This document shows positions 1 to 9,775 of a stretch of 64,000 nt of DNA, one piece after another (position 1 is the first letter of the stretch; each line of letters opens with the position of its first letter). Origin of the DNA: Paenibacillus sp. IHBB 10380 (GTDB lineage: Bacteria > Bacillota > Bacilli > Paenibacillales > Paenibacillaceae). The translations under genes and the position numbers were made by a program. The DNA lies in contig NZ_CP010976.1 in NCBI RefSeq assembly GCF_000949425.1, forward strand, positions 992,001 to 1,056,000, written 5' to 3'. The notes beneath the pieces were generated by a model. The model had not been told where the DNA came from, did no database searches, and saw only the letters and a program-made list of their open reading frames with translations.

Positions 1-1411
1 CGTAAATATCGATGCCTTCTGAAGAAGTGTATACATGTAAGGTTGGCTTGTCGGTTTTCTTCTTCTTTTTATGTGTTTTCTTGCTGCGATCTCGTAAGTA
101 TCCTTGTTGTATTAATTCCTCACGAATTTCTTCAATATCGTTCATCGAGGCAAAAGATAATTGCTGAAGCAGCTCATCCATGTAACGAATTTCCTCACGT
201 GTCTTATCCAATTGTTCTCCGATAACGATAAGGCTATTTTTGTATTTGCTATATTTTTTGAAGTAGCGTTGTGCGTTATCTGATGGACCCAATAGAGGAT
301 CTAGTGGAACCGTTATTATGGCTTGCTCTTCATCATAAAAGTTGGATAACTGGGCAGATTTATCACCTTTATTCATTGTGTGAAGTGAGGCAAAGATCAG
401 CTCACCCCAAATGCGGTATTGGTCGGCATCTCCTGCATCCGTTAAGTCCTCATTGAGATGATCTAATTTCTTAATATTTTTAGAACGTTCATTGTGGAGG
501 AATCGGAGTAAGTCACTGACCTTTTGTTTGACCGTGTCTCGTTCGGCCTTTTCTCCGTAATAATCTTCCATACAGTCACTGATGGAATCGTAGGTTTTGT
601 ATTCATCTCCCAATAGTGCAAGAGGAACTGCAGAGAACACCATTTTTCCCTTGGCATTGGCTCCCATAACCGGTTTAAATTCGTGGTTCTTCACGTGTTC
701 CATCACACGCGAGAATGCATGCCATAGTTTAAGTGGGGCGTTATATTGTTCAGCAACCTCTTCCTTCTCTGCTCGCAAGACAATGTCTTGGGCAATCAGG
801 GGGCTTAATCCACTGAAAGAATCAACAATCCAGGAGATGGGTTCTTGTTCACCCTCTGTGTAAGCTGTAATGAAAGAATCTTTATCGATCTCTAGCGGAT
901 TTAGCTTGTTCTGCTTAGGGGGTTCTGTATAAGCTACACCCGGCATCACGATGCGGTAACTGCTGATGGCTGGCGTCACATGGTGAATACCATCTAATAT
1001 GTTACCCGTAATGGAATCCATCAGAATAATGTTACTATGACGTCCCATAAGTTCAATGATAATTTTTTTCAAAGATACATCACCGAGCTCGTCACGCTGA
1101 CGAATGGTTATATGAATAATTCGTTCCATACCCACCTGCTCAATTTCTTCAATAGTACCACTTTCACAGTGCTTCCGCATAAGCATGCAGAACATGGGAG
1201 CTACCTGAGGATTAAGAAAGCTTCTCTCTGTTAGCTGAACACGAGGATAGGTTGGATTGACGGAGAGGAGTAGCTTAGCATTTCCTTCCCTTGACCGTAT
1301 GTTGAAGAGAATATCGTGATTATTCGGTTGATATATTTTATTGATTCGGGCGCCTTTGTATGGCTGAAGTTGTTGCACAATAGCCCTCGTTACTATACCG
1401 TCTAATGCCAT
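1..1411 (-). CDS. rqcH: Rqc2/NFACT-family protein RqcH (FbpA/YloA), 3' end cut by window
   Basis: The reverse strand reads open from an ATG at 1411 to the window edge, 470 codons of a protein that usually has about 570. It begins MALDGIVTRAIVQQL, typical of the NFACT-N domain, continues through helical middle domains and reaches a lysine-rich stretch (KKTHKKKKK, about residue 450) before entering the NFACT-R domain (TLHVYTSSEG). The family binds stalled 50S subunits with peptidyl-tRNA and adds C-terminal alanine tails that mark nascent chains for ClpXP; older annotations call it fibronectin-binding protein. It lies divergent to the Ca2+ ATPase gene, as yloA lies next to yloB in B. subtilis. 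The C-terminus is outside the window. Confidence 0.93.
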   Translation of the reverse strand, partial: MALDGIVTRAIVQQLQPYKGARINKIYQPNNHDILFNIRSREGNAKLLLSVNPTYPRVQLTERSFLNPQVAPMFCMLMRKHCESGTIEEIEQVGMERIIHITIRQRDELGDVSLKKIIIELMGRHSNIILMDSITGNILDGIHHVTPAISSYRIVMPGVAYTEPPKQNKLNPLEIDKDSFITAYTEGEQEPISWIVDSFSGLSPLIAQDIVLRAEKEEVAEQYNAPLKLWHAFSRVMEHVKNHEFKPVMGANAKGKMVFSAVPLALLGDEYKTYDSISDCMEDYYGEKAERDTVKQKVSDLLRFLHNERSKNIKKLDHLNEDLTDAGDADQYRIWGELIFASLHTMNKGDKSAQLSNFYDEEQAIITVPLDPLLGPSDNAQRYFKKYSKYKNSLIVIGEQLDKTREEIRYMDELLQQLSFASMNDIEEIREELIQQGYLRDRSKKTHKKKKKTDKPTLHVYTSSEGIDIY

Positions 1412-1671
1412 GTTACATATCTCCCATCGATTATGTTTGAGTACAAATCTAATTACATTATGTCATTTACATGTTATTAAATCCCGTTAATTATAGGATT
1501 TCGTGATAAGCTGTGTAGCCTTGTATCCTCTATGATGCCATAGTTCGGTCAAAAACTTAAGAGGTGTCTCTGTGATATTTTAACACCTGTCCGAATATGA
1601 ATACGATATACAAGGTGGAAAAGCTGTTATGTCGCCGAAACTGCGAAAGAGACCGGGAGGGAACGGGAAGC

Positions 1672-4470
1672 ATGGAATTAAAAAAATGGCATCAGATGCG
1701 TGCGGAAGAATTGCAGGATATGTTAGGTGTTCAACCGCAACAGGGCCTTACAGAAGAAGATGTGGAACGAGTCAGAAAGAAGAATGGATGGAATGAATTA
1801 ACCGAAGCTAAACGGATATCGCCCATTATCCTGTTCTTGAATCAATTTAAAGATTTCATGGTATTGGTATTAATGGGGGCGACTCTTCTATCGGGAATGC
1901 TAGGTGAGTATTTGGATGCCATCACGATCATTGCCATTATTCTCTTAAATGGAATTCTAGGATTTGTCCAGGAGTTCCGAGCAGAACGTTCATTGCTTGC
2001 CCTTAAGCAATTGTCGGCTCCTAGCGCAAAAGTTATTCGTGGGGGGAAACTAGATGTGATCTCCACGAAGCTACTTGTTCCTGGAGATATCATTGTGGTC
2101 GAGAGTGGGGACCGTATTCCGGCAGATGTCCGCTGGCTTGAGACAAATAGTTGTAGTGTTGAAGAGTCTGCGCTGACAGGTGAATCATTGCCAGTGTCGA
2201 AACATAGCCAAGCCATCGATGAAGATGAAGTACCATTAGGAGATCAGAAGAATATTGGTTTCATGGGTACGATGATGACCAGAGGAACGGCAAAAGGAAT
2301 TGTTGTTCGAACGGGTATGGAGACCGAGATGGGTAAGATTGCTGATCTTATACAGAATACGGAATCACAGGACACACCTCTACAACATCGCCTTGAGCAA
2401 CTTGGTAAAATTCTGATTATTGTATCCTTAGCATTAACTGTTCTGGTCGTTGTTGCAGGTATTATGAATGGACAGCCTGCCGTAGGGATGTTACTTGCTG
2501 GTGTTAGCTTGGCCGTGGCTGCGATTCCAGAAGGGCTTCCGGCAATCGTAACTGTAGCCTTAGCACTGGGTGTACAAAGAATGATTAAGCGTAAAGCTAT
2601 CGTTCGTAAGTTGCCATCTGTGGAGACATTAGGTTGTGCATCTGTTATTTGCTCAGATAAGACAGGAACATTAACACAGAACAAAATGACAGTCACCCAT
2701 GTTTGGGTGGGTGGTCGAGACCTTGAAGTTACAGGAGATGGATATGCTCCTCTAGGACAAATTCTAGAGAACAAGTGTCCAGTTGAGCTCAAGAATGATC
2801 AAGGACTGCGTCGATTATTACAGATTGGGACACTTTGTAACAATGCAGAAATTGTGGAGACCGTTTCAGATGAAACGGGTGGAAAAAGGAAAGGAAAAGA
2901 GGAAGAAGAGACTGATTCTAGCTGGGATTTAAAAGGAGATCCCACAGAGGGTGCACTTGTAGCCCTTTCCTCCAAAATGGGAATGTCTCCATCCTCACTC
3001 AATGGTCTATATAAACGTGAAGAAGAATTTCCTTTCGACTCAGAACGTAAGCTAATGTCTGTTGTTGTATGCCATCAAGGTGGAAGACTTCTATGTACCA
3101 AAGGAGCGCCTGATGTATTACTTCGTAAGTGTTCATATATATTGTGGGAGGGGAAAGTTGTCCCTTGCACAGGCACGTTACGACAGAAGGTACTAGATGC
3201 TAATGAAGAGATGGCCTCCAAGGCGCTTCGCGTTCTGGGTACGGCCTACCGCGATTTACGTCCACAGGAAAGAGTGGGAAGCGAGGGTGAGGCAGAGTCA
3301 CAGCTAATCTTTGTGGGACTCACCGGGATGATTGATCCACCACGTAGGGAAGTTCGTGACGCTATTGCTACATGTCGCCGTGCAGGCATTAAGACTGTTA
3401 TGATCACTGGGGATCATGGCACTACAGCTGAAGCAATTGCACATCAGCTTGGTATTATACCTCGTGGGGGACTTTCCATGAGTGGGCAGGAACTATCTGG
3501 ATTAAGTGATGAACAATTGGATGCTCAAGTAGATCATATCTATGTGTATGCGAGGGTATCACCTGAGCATAAGTTACGCATAGTGAAATCGTTGCAGCGC
3601 AAGGGACATGTGGTGGCTATGACGGGGGATGGTGTAAATGATGCCCCTGCTATCAAGGCGTCTGATATCGGTATTGCTATGGGGATCACGGGAACAGATG
3701 TGACCAAGGAGGCTTCATCTCTTATCCTAAGTGATGATAATTTCTCCACTATCGTATCCGCGATTGAAGAAGGGCGAAATATTTACGAGAATATCCGTAA
3801 ATTTATTCGTTACCTACTGGCCTCGAATGTGGGGGAGATCCTGACGATGTTATTCGCTATGATGCTAGCACTACCTTTACCGCTGCTACCGATTCAAATT
3901 CTATGGGTCAATCTCGTGACCGATGGTTTGCCAGCAATGGCTCTAGGTGTAGATCAACCCGAGAAGGATTTAATGGAACATAAGCCTCGTGGAGCGAAGG
4001 AGAACATATTTGGTCGTCGTCTAGGCTGGAAAATTATTAGCCGCGGATTTCTCATTGGGTTATGTACGCTTGGCGCATTCTGGCTAACGTTACGTATTGC
4101 TCCAGATCAACCTGGGCAGCTTATCAAAGCACAATCCGTTGCTTTTGCTACATTGGTGATAGCCCAATTGATCCATGTATTTGACTGCCGCAGTTCACGC
4201 TCGATATTTCATCGTAATCCGTTCCAGAATAAATATTTAGTCATAGCCGTGTTATCATCCTTAATTCTGATGCTGGCGGTATTTTATATTGAGCCACTTC
4301 AACCGATCTTCAAGACTGTACCACTTGGACTGCGTGAATGGGCACTTACGATTGTAGCTGCCAGTATTCCTACCTTCCTTATGGGAATCGGTAGTGTGTG
4401 GGGAGGCAATCGTCATAAACATCGTGGTAACGGTAGAATCGTGGTGAAAAGTACAAAGATTTCGGCATAA
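1672..4470 (+). CDS. P-type (P2A) calcium-transporting ATPase, YloB-like
   Basis: A 932-residue cation pump that probably exports Ca2+ at the expense of ATP. The phosphorylation motif DKTGTLT has its aspartate at residue 329, PEGLP lies in transmembrane helix M4 near residue 286, and the hinge motif TGDGVNDAP has its first aspartate near 653. An actuator-domain TGES is also present (ALTGESLPV). Hydrophobic pairs flank these domains and a cluster of membrane helices follows residue 700. The frame is open 25 codons further upstream, but the ATG at 1672 follows GGGAGG with good spacing and starts MELKKWHQM like relatives. The gene sits beside rqcH as in B. subtilis. In B. subtilis the homologue matters during sporulation; ion specificity here is inferred from family. 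Confidence 0.93.
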   Translation: MELKKWHQMRAEELQDMLGVQPQQGLTEEDVERVRKKNGWNELTEAKRISPIILFLNQFKDFMVLVLMGATLLSGMLGEYLDAITIIAIILLNGILGFVQEFRAERSLLALKQLSAPSAKVIRGGKLDVISTKLLVPGDIIVVESGDRIPADVRWLETNSCSVEESALTGESLPVSKHSQAIDEDEVPLGDQKNIGFMGTMMTRGTAKGIVVRTGMETEMGKIADLIQNTESQDTPLQHRLEQLGKILIIVSLALTVLVVVAGIMNGQPAVGMLLAGVSLAVAAIPEGLPAIVTVALALGVQRMIKRKAIVRKLPSVETLGCASVICSDKTGTLTQNKMTVTHVWVGGRDLEVTGDGYAPLGQILENKCPVELKNDQGLRRLLQIGTLCNNAEIVETVSDETGGKRKGKEEEETDSSWDLKGDPTEGALVALSSKMGMSPSSLNGLYKREEEFPFDSERKLMSVVVCHQGGRLLCTKGAPDVLLRKCSYILWEGKVVPCTGTLRQKVLDANEEMASKALRVLGTAYRDLRPQERVGSEGEAESQLIFVGLTGMIDPPRREVRDAIATCRRAGIKTVMITGDHGTTAEAIAHQLGIIPRGGLSMSGQELSGLSDEQLDAQVDHIYVYARVSPEHKLRIVKSLQRKGHVVAMTGDGVNDAPAIKASDIGIAMGITGTDVTKEASSLILSDDNFSTIVSAIEEGRNIYENIRKFIRYLLASNVGEILTMLFAMMLALPLPLLPIQILWVNLVTDGLPAMALGVDQPEKDLMEHKPRGAKENIFGRRLGWKIISRGFLIGLCTLGAFWLTLRIAPDQPGQLIKAQSVAFATLVIAQLIHVFDCRSSRSIFHRNPFQNKYLVIAVLSSLILMLAVFYIEPLQPIFKTVPLGLREWALTIVAASIPTFLMGIGSVWGGNRHKHRGNGRIVVKSTKISA

Positions 4471-4544
4471 AATCAATACAACTGTCCCCTTCTTTCCGTT
4501 ATGCTAACTTAAGTTAAGAGCAGGAATCGTGAAGGAGTGGGATC

Positions 4545-5381
4545 ATGGAATTTACTAAAATGCATGGATTAGGTAACGATTTTGTTATTATATTTGGTGA
4601 ACAAGAATTACCACATAACGCCGCAGAACTGGCTGAGAAATATTGCAATCGATTTTTTGGTATCGGTGCAGACGGCTTTGTATATATATTGCCTTCGGAT
4701 ATTGCCGATTATAAGATGAGGATTATCAATTCAGATGGGTCAGAAGCAGAACAATGTGGGAACGCAATTCGTTGTGTAGCTAAATATCTTTATGATCACG
4801 GATACGTTCAGAAGGAACATATTACGATTGAAACGTTAAGAGCAGGAGCACAGGCCGTACATCTTCAATTGAAGCATGGACAGGTAGACAAAATAACTGT
4901 TGATATGGGTGAACCTGTGTTGGAAGGGATCACAATCCCAACCACCGTAGATGCCAAAACCGTGGTGAACTATCCAGTGAAGGTAGATGGACGCGAATTC
5001 CGATTCACAGCCGTCTCGATGGGTAATCCGCATTGTGTCATTTATGTCGATGATGCGGCCTCTTTTGATCTGGGTACATGGGGACCTAAGCTCGAAGTAC
5101 ATCCTCTGTTTCCCAAAAAAGTGAATGTAGAGTTTACTACAGTACATGATCGCGGTAAAGTTGACATGCGTGTGTGGGAACGCGGCGTAGGCCCCACGTT
5201 AGCTTGTGGAACAGGCGCGTGTGCCACACTTGTGTCTTCTGTGTTAAATGGATATACCGATCGTTCTGCTTGGATCAGCCTCAAGGGTGGGGATCTATTC
5301 ATTGAATGGAATGAAGAGGATAACCACGTCTATATGACCGGCCCAGCTTCAGTTGTATATAAGGGAACACTTGAAGTGTAG
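4545..5381 (+). CDS. dapF: Diaminopimelate epimerase
   Basis: This 278-residue cytoplasmic enzyme converts LL- to meso-diaminopimelate for lysine and peptidoglycan synthesis. The two catalytic cysteines are visible: Cys71 in EQCGNAIRC and Cys221 in LACGTGAC. The N-terminal signature MHGLGNDFV is intact and the length is normal. A GAAGGAG-type ribosome binding site precedes the ATG. The gene stands alone between the Ca2+ ATPase and a strong terminator. It is an insertion relative to the B. subtilis yloB-yloC order. A 12-bp perfect palindrome (TAACTTAAGTTA, 4505-4516) lies just upstream. Confidence 0.97.
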   Translation: MEFTKMHGLGNDFVIIFGEQELPHNAAELAEKYCNRFFGIGADGFVYILPSDIADYKMRIINSDGSEAEQCGNAIRCVAKYLYDHGYVQKEHITIETLRAGAQAVHLQLKHGQVDKITVDMGEPVLEGITIPTTVDAKTVVNYPVKVDGREFRFTAVSMGNPHCVIYVDDAASFDLGTWGPKLEVHPLFPKKVNVEFTTVHDRGKVDMRVWERGVGPTLACGTGACATLVSSVLNGYTDRSAWISLKGGDLFIEWNEEDNHVYMTGPASVVYKGTLEV

Positions 5382-5451
5382 ATCCACAGACACTAGAATT
5401 GTAAAGTTTAAACACATAGATCCAGATGTAGTGCTATCCGGCACATGTAGA

Positions 5452-5498
5452 GACAAAAAAATAACTCCGAGCACATCATGCGGAGTTATTTTTTTGTC
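5452..5498. terminator. Bidirectional intrinsic terminator
   Basis: An 18-bp perfect stem (left arm ends ATAACTCCG, right arm begins CGGAGTTAT) closes an 11-nt loop. It has A-runs on the left and T-runs on the right, so it can end both dapF on the plus strand and the small gene 5517-5783 on the minus strand. Confidence 0.93.
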
Positions 5499-5516
5499 TG
5501 CTTTTATTTTGTTCAA

Positions 5517-5783
5517 CTATCGACGTGGTACACAGATAACTAAGCTGCCCGTAGTATTATTTGAAGCCAATCTAATGTTCACACAACGCAAACCGCTTTC
5601 ACTTGTAAAAAAACTAATCCTAGGTGTGGGAAGCCCAAGAATATCTTTAACCGCTTGAGCATTTCGATTCCGAACCGCTGCTCTGAAAGCATCCGTATTA
5701 GCGGAAATTCTTGAAGTGTACAATTGATATGCATCCGAAACTATTAATAAATCATCACCTTGTTTAATTCTTACTTTTTTCAA
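5517..5783 (-). CDS. Small protein of unknown function, 88 residues
   Basis: I do not recognise this protein. The start is probably TTG at 5783, seven bases after GAGGTG; the GTG further upstream (5792) overlaps that ribosome binding site. The N-terminus is basic (MKKVRIKQGDDLLIV), the centre is a helical alanine/arginine-rich stretch (DAFRAAVRNRNAQAV), and the end is beta-rich with one cysteine in GLRCVNIRL and one in LVICVPRR. No signal peptide or membrane helix is visible. The gene ends against the shared terminator at 5452-5498, which supports a real transcript. It could bind nucleic acid, but nothing proves this. Confidence 0.6.
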   Translation of the reverse strand: MKKVRIKQGDDLLIVSDAYQLYTSRISANTDAFRAAVRNRNAQAVKDILGLPTPRISFFTSESGLRCVNIRLASNNTTGSLVICVPRR

Positions 5784-5842
5784 TGACTTCACCTCTTCTA
5801 TCAGATTTAATATATTCTATTCACGTGATTCATAGAATGTTT

Positions 5843-5886
5843 GGGTATCACTCCGAAAGTGATCATACCCTGTAGAAACCTTTTTT
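5843..5886 (+). promoter_or_regulatory. Hairpin in the yitJ upstream region
   Basis: GGGTATCACT pairs with AGTGATCATACCC (5843-5870, small bulge). It is followed about ten bases later by a T-rich run. It could be an attenuator or leader element for yitJ, or the 5' region of the opposite gene. S-box (SAM-I) landmarks are absent. Confidence 0.4.
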
Positions 5887-5958
5887 ATATGAAGCTTATC
5901 TTTGATAGGGATATATGTTACATTTATATGAAACTAGCGTGAGGGTGGAGGGGCATTT

Positions 5959-7845
5959 ATGAAACCGGATTTGCGGCAAGCATGGGAGAACAATGTATTA
6001 ATCGGTGATGGTGCAATGGGCACTTATTTATACAATTTAGGATTTCCTGTAGGTATTTCATATGAAGAGTTAAACCTGACATCTCCGGAGGTTATCGCAG
6101 ATGTGCATCGTCGTTATGTTGCAGCGGGTGCACAAATACTGGAGACCAATACGTTCTCAGCTAACTATGATAAATTGTCCAAATACGGATTGGAATCTAA
6201 AGTAGAGGAGATCAACCGTGCCGGGGTTCGTATTGCAAGGAGTGCGGTGGGGGATAATGGTTATATCGTAGGGGCTATAGGTTCTATACGTGGGGGCAAG
6301 CGAACCAATGTATCTGCATCTGAGCTTAAGTATTATTTTGAACAGCATATCCATGCGTTACTTATGGAAGGTGTAGATGGACTCTTACTTGAAACTTTTT
6401 ATGATGTGGAGGAGCTTGTACTGGCTCTATCCATTGTAAGAAAAATGAGTGATTTGCCCACGATTTGCCAGTTCGCTGTAGAAGATGTAGCTCGTACTTT
6501 GGATGGTTATGCGATGCCTGAGGCTTTCCAGATCGTGCAGGATTCGGGTGCGGATGTGATTGGCTTCAACTGTCGTACAGGACCCAATGGTATTATGCGT
6601 GCGGTAGAAACTCTTGGAGGTCAACTCACTGTACCTGTATCTGTGTTCCCTAATGCGGGTATACCGGATTATGTAGATGGCGAATACCGTTATGCAGCGA
6701 CACCCGAATATTTCGGCCAAATGGCTGTTCGTTTTGCAGACTTAGGAGCAAGAATCATTGGGGGTTGCTGTGGAACTACGCCGGAACATATTGCTCATAT
6801 TGCAGAGGCTCTAACGGATTACGTGCCTGCGCCGATTGATCGCACTAGCGTGTTTGAGTCTCATGTATCCCCAGTTATCATAGATGAACAGCCTAATGAT
6901 AGTGGCGACTATGGGAATCTTGGATCCGAACCGAATATCGTTGATATTGTGAAATCGCGTCATACTGTCATTATCGAGCTTGATCCTCCTCGTGATCTGG
7001 ATATCAATAAATTTATGCGAGGTGCTGAAGCTTTGAAAAAAGCTGGGGCAGATGCGCTGACGTTGGCGGATAACTCTCTTGCGGTTACGCGTATGAGTAA
7101 TATGGCACTGGGACATCTCATTTATGATCGGATAGGTCTTCGCCCACTGATTCATATCGCTTGCAGAGACCGTAATTTAATTGGGACACAATCTCATCTT
7201 ATGGGCTTTGATGCACTTGGTATTGATCATGTTCTTGCTGTAACAGGAGATCCAGCACGGTTTGGAGACTTGCCAGGATCAAGTTCAGTATATGATCTTA
7301 CTTCTTTTGAAATCATACGTATGATTAAGCAGTTAAATGACGGTATCGCGTTTTCTGGTAAGCCATTAAAGCAGAAGGCGAATTTCGTAGTAGGCGCTGC
7401 GTTTAATCCTAATGTGAAGTATTTAGATAAAGCCGTACAGCGATTGGAGAAGAAAATTGCTGCCGGGGCTGATTATATTATGACCCAACCCGTGTATGAT
7501 CCGAAGCTAATTGCGTCGATCAAGGAAGCTACAGCTCATCTGAGTATTCCAATTTTCCTTGGTATTATGCCACTTGCGAGTGGAAGAAATGCAGAATATC
7601 TCCATAATGAAGTGCCTGGTATCCAGCTATCGGATGAAGTACGTAGTAGGATGGCTGGACTTGAAGGTAAAGAGGGAAGGGCGATGGGAATAACCATTGC
7701 TAAAGAACTGCTGGATGAGGCAATGAAGCATTTTAATGGAATCTATATTATGACTCCATTTATGTTTTACGAGATGAGTGTAGAACTCATGGAGCATGTG
7801 TGGCAGAGAACAGGTCGTGAATTAACCCCCTTGTTTCGTTCATAA
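5959..7845 (+). CDS. yitJ: Bifunctional homocysteine S-methyltransferase / methylenetetrahydrofolate reductase
   Basis: This 628-residue fusion links one-carbon metabolism to methionine synthesis. Residues 1 to about 290 form a homocysteine S-methyltransferase barrel (IGDGAMGTYL at the start; zinc-ligand cysteines in GFNCRTG and in IGGCCGTTPEH). From about residue 330 comes the MTHFR barrel (HTVIIELDPPRDLD, VTGDPARFGDLPG, AGADYIMTQPVYD). The architecture and length match B. subtilis YitJ. GAGGGTGGAGG precedes the ATG. The gene lies between dapF and yicC, where B. subtilis has nothing comparable. Unlike many methionine genes it has no recognisable SAM-I riboswitch upstream. Confidence 0.93.
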   Translation: MKPDLRQAWENNVLIGDGAMGTYLYNLGFPVGISYEELNLTSPEVIADVHRRYVAAGAQILETNTFSANYDKLSKYGLESKVEEINRAGVRIARSAVGDNGYIVGAIGSIRGGKRTNVSASELKYYFEQHIHALLMEGVDGLLLETFYDVEELVLALSIVRKMSDLPTICQFAVEDVARTLDGYAMPEAFQIVQDSGADVIGFNCRTGPNGIMRAVETLGGQLTVPVSVFPNAGIPDYVDGEYRYAATPEYFGQMAVRFADLGARIIGGCCGTTPEHIAHIAEALTDYVPAPIDRTSVFESHVSPVIIDEQPNDSGDYGNLGSEPNIVDIVKSRHTVIIELDPPRDLDINKFMRGAEALKKAGADALTLADNSLAVTRMSNMALGHLIYDRIGLRPLIHIACRDRNLIGTQSHLMGFDALGIDHVLAVTGDPARFGDLPGSSSVYDLTSFEIIRMIKQLNDGIAFSGKPLKQKANFVVGAAFNPNVKYLDKAVQRLEKKIAAGADYIMTQPVYDPKLIASIKEATAHLSIPIFLGIMPLASGRNAEYLHNEVPGIQLSDEVRSRMAGLEGKEGRAMGITIAKELLDEAMKHFNGIYIMTPFMFYEMSVELMEHVWQRTGRELTPLFRS

Positions 7846-7881
7846 TTATCAATTACAATAGTGTAATGGATGTGGTGCTGA

Positions 7882-8778
7882 GTGTTATATAGTATGACCG
7901 GATACGGTCAATCTGCCTTGAATTTTAAGGGATACAAAGTTGAATTCGAGATCAAATCTGTGAACCATAGATACTGTGAAGTTGTATTCAGAATGCCTCG
8001 CGAATGGACGTGCTTTGAGGATGTCATGAAGAGAACAGTACAGCGGATTGTGAAGCGCGGGCGTATTGATATTTCTATTAATAAAGAGGCAGAAGAAGGA
8101 GACGTGCTATTCGGAGCACTTAATCATTCTGCTGTTAAGGCATATATGCAAGCTGCAAGCGATCTTACGGACCACTATGGTGTAGAAGGATCTTTGTCAG
8201 TACGAGATATGCTATCTCTGCCTAATATTCTAATCCCCCCTGATCATCTACCTGCGAACGCTGAGGATGATATGGAGGGATGGGGCACATTCCTCCAAGA
8301 AGGACTTGAACAAGCTCTTGAAAGATTGGTGTTCATGCGAAGTACGGAAGGTAGTCATTTATTGCAGGATGTAGAGCATCGATTACATCATTTGCAATCC
8401 CTTCATGGTGAGATGGTAAGCCTTGCGCCTACCGTAGTCGAGGATTATAGATTGAAACTGAAACAGAGATTATCTGAATTGAAGGATCATTCTTTCGTCT
8501 TTGATGAACATAAATTTGGAATGGAAATGGCAATATTTGCAGATCGTTCCAACATTGATGAGGAATTAATTCGGCTACAAAGTCATTTCAAACAATGCAA
8601 GGGGTTACTTCGATCAAATGAACCCATTGGACGTAAGTTAGATTTTCTTATTCAAGAGATGAATAGGGAAGTGAATACGATAGGTTCTAAGGCTAATCAT
8701 CTGACATTGATCACTCGTGTTGTAGAAATGAAAGCGGAGCTCGAAAAAATTCGTGAGCAAGCGGCGAATATAGAATAA
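7882..8778 (+). CDS. yicC: YicC-family endoribonuclease (YloC)
   Basis: A 298-residue member of the YicC family. The hallmark N-terminus SMTGYGQS is present. The C-terminal part carries the conserved FLIQEMNREVNTIGSKAN segment of the DUF1732 domain. Family members have been shown to be endoribonucleases that act on small RNAs. GTG at 7882 gives MLYSMTGYG, like relatives; the ATG four codons later is an alternative. It begins the ordered cluster yicC-remA-gmk-rpoZ-coaBC-priA found in B. subtilis. Confidence 0.92.
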   Translation: MLYSMTGYGQSALNFKGYKVEFEIKSVNHRYCEVVFRMPREWTCFEDVMKRTVQRIVKRGRIDISINKEAEEGDVLFGALNHSAVKAYMQAASDLTDHYGVEGSLSVRDMLSLPNILIPPDHLPANAEDDMEGWGTFLQEGLEQALERLVFMRSTEGSHLLQDVEHRLHHLQSLHGEMVSLAPTVVEDYRLKLKQRLSELKDHSFVFDEHKFGMEMAIFADRSNIDEELIRLQSHFKQCKGLLRSNEPIGRKLDFLIQEMNREVNTIGSKANHLTLITRVVEMKAELEKIREQAANIE

Positions 8779-8833
8779 GCATACATGCATTTGCGAGTCT
8801 AGAGGGTCAAATGTATAGGGGGAAAAACTGCAT

Positions 8834-9094
8834 ATGGCAATCAAACTCATTAATATCGGCTTCGGGAACATTGTATCTGCTAACCGTATCGTTTCAATCG
8901 TGAGCCCAGAATCTGCTCCAATTAAGCGGATTATTCAGGAAGCGAGAGATCGACATATGTTGATCGATGCAACTTACGGACGCCGGACGAGAGCTGTTAT
9001 TATTACCGACAGCGATCATGTCATACTATCAGCGGTACAACCAGAGACGGTTGCTCATCGTCTATCTAGCAAAGATGATGATAATGACGAATAA
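8834..9094 (+). CDS. remA: Extracellular matrix regulator RemA (DUF370)
   Basis: An 86-residue DNA-binding protein. The sequence [18 protein letters not shown] and the motif [12 protein letters not shown] are diagnostic of RemA/YlzA. In B. subtilis RemA activates matrix and osmoprotection operons by wrapping DNA around a ring-shaped oligomer. GGGG precedes the ATG. It lies between yicC and gmk, its usual place. The acidic tail (KDDDNDE) runs almost into the gmk start. Confidence 0.96.
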   Translation: MAIKLINIGFGNIVSANRIVSIVSPESAPIKRIIQEARDRHMLIDATYGRRTRAVIITDSDHVILSAVQPETVAHRLSSKDDDNDE

Positions 9095-9107
9095 GATGGA
9101 GAGTAAA

Positions 9108-9683
9108 ATGTCTAAAGGATTATTAATTGTTTTATCCGGCCCTTCAGGTGTCGGTAAAGGAACTGTATGTAACGCTTTACGTGGTAAAATGGATAATATA
9201 GTCTACTCTGTATCCGCGACAACTCGTCATCCTAGACTGGGTGAAGAGAACGGAGTTAATTATTTTTTCAAGAGTCGTGAGCAATTTAATGATATGATAG
9301 AACATGATCAATTACTTGAATATGCTGAATATGTCGGTAACTATTACGGTACACCACGTGATTTCGTGGAGCAGACGTTGGATAACGGGCAGGATATCAT
9401 TCTGGAAATTGAAGTGCAGGGTGCTCTGAAAGTAAAAGAGAAATTTCCAAAAGGAATATTTATCTTCCTACTTCCACCTTCACTTGATGAACTAAAGGAT
9501 CGTATTACTGGACGTGGAACAGAGTCTCAAGCTACCATAGATCATCGGTTGTCCGTTGCAGTGGATGAGATCAATTTAATGGAGCATTATGATTATGCTG
9601 TTGTTAATGATCAGATTGATAATGCCTGCAAGCGAATAGAATCTATCGTTATCGCCGAACATTGTAAAGTAAAGCAGAAATAA
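9108..9683 (+). CDS. gmk: Guanylate kinase
   Basis: A 191-residue enzyme that phosphorylates GMP to GDP with ATP. The P-loop GPSGVGKGT lies at residues 11-19, followed by [17 protein letters not shown] (GMP binding) and the lid region with GRGTESQ. The frame is open far upstream into remA, but ATG 9108 has GGAGAG at proper spacing and yields MSKGLLIVL, the usual beginning; ATG 9096 is an alternative. The stop of remA lies 13 bases upstream, so translation is probably coupled. Confidence 0.95.
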   Translation: MSKGLLIVLSGPSGVGKGTVCNALRGKMDNIVYSVSATTRHPRLGEENGVNYFFKSREQFNDMIEHDQLLEYAEYVGNYYGTPRDFVEQTLDNGQDIILEIEVQGALKVKEKFPKGIFIFLLPPSLDELKDRITGRGTESQATIDHRLSVAVDEINLMEHYDYAVVNDQIDNACKRIESIVIAEHCKVKQK

Positions 9684-9696
9684 TCTCTTAAAGTGC

Positions 9697-9749
9697 GAGT
9701 TCAAAAAGTTGACTTTTTGAATATCCTTTATAGAATATTTCTTGAACTC
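9697..9749 (+). promoter_or_regulatory. Two mutually exclusive hairpins in the gmk-rpoZ gap
   Basis: TTCAAAAAGT (9700-9709) pairs perfectly with ACTTTTTGAA (9712-9721). The overlapping segment GAGTTCAA (9697-9704) can instead pair with TTGAACTC (9742-9749). Only one fold can form at a time, directly ahead of the rpoZ ribosome binding site. This is a possible regulatory switch; function is not known. Confidence 0.5.
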
Positions 9750-9775
9750 TAGAAAAAAAGAAGAGGTGTCTTATC

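Noticed and set aside
2244..2792. Long minus-strand open frame opposite the Ca2+ ATPase gene
   Set aside because: It lies antisense to a highly conserved coding sequence, has no ribosome binding site and reads as low-complexity sequence.
4505..4516. Perfect 12-bp palindrome TAACTTAAGTTA before dapF
   Set aside because: It is short and AT-rich, single copy, and may be chance. Not enough to call an operator.
5820..5958. Possible SAM-I (S-box) riboswitch before yitJ
   Set aside because: The conserved S-box segments are missing. Only a single hairpin is present.
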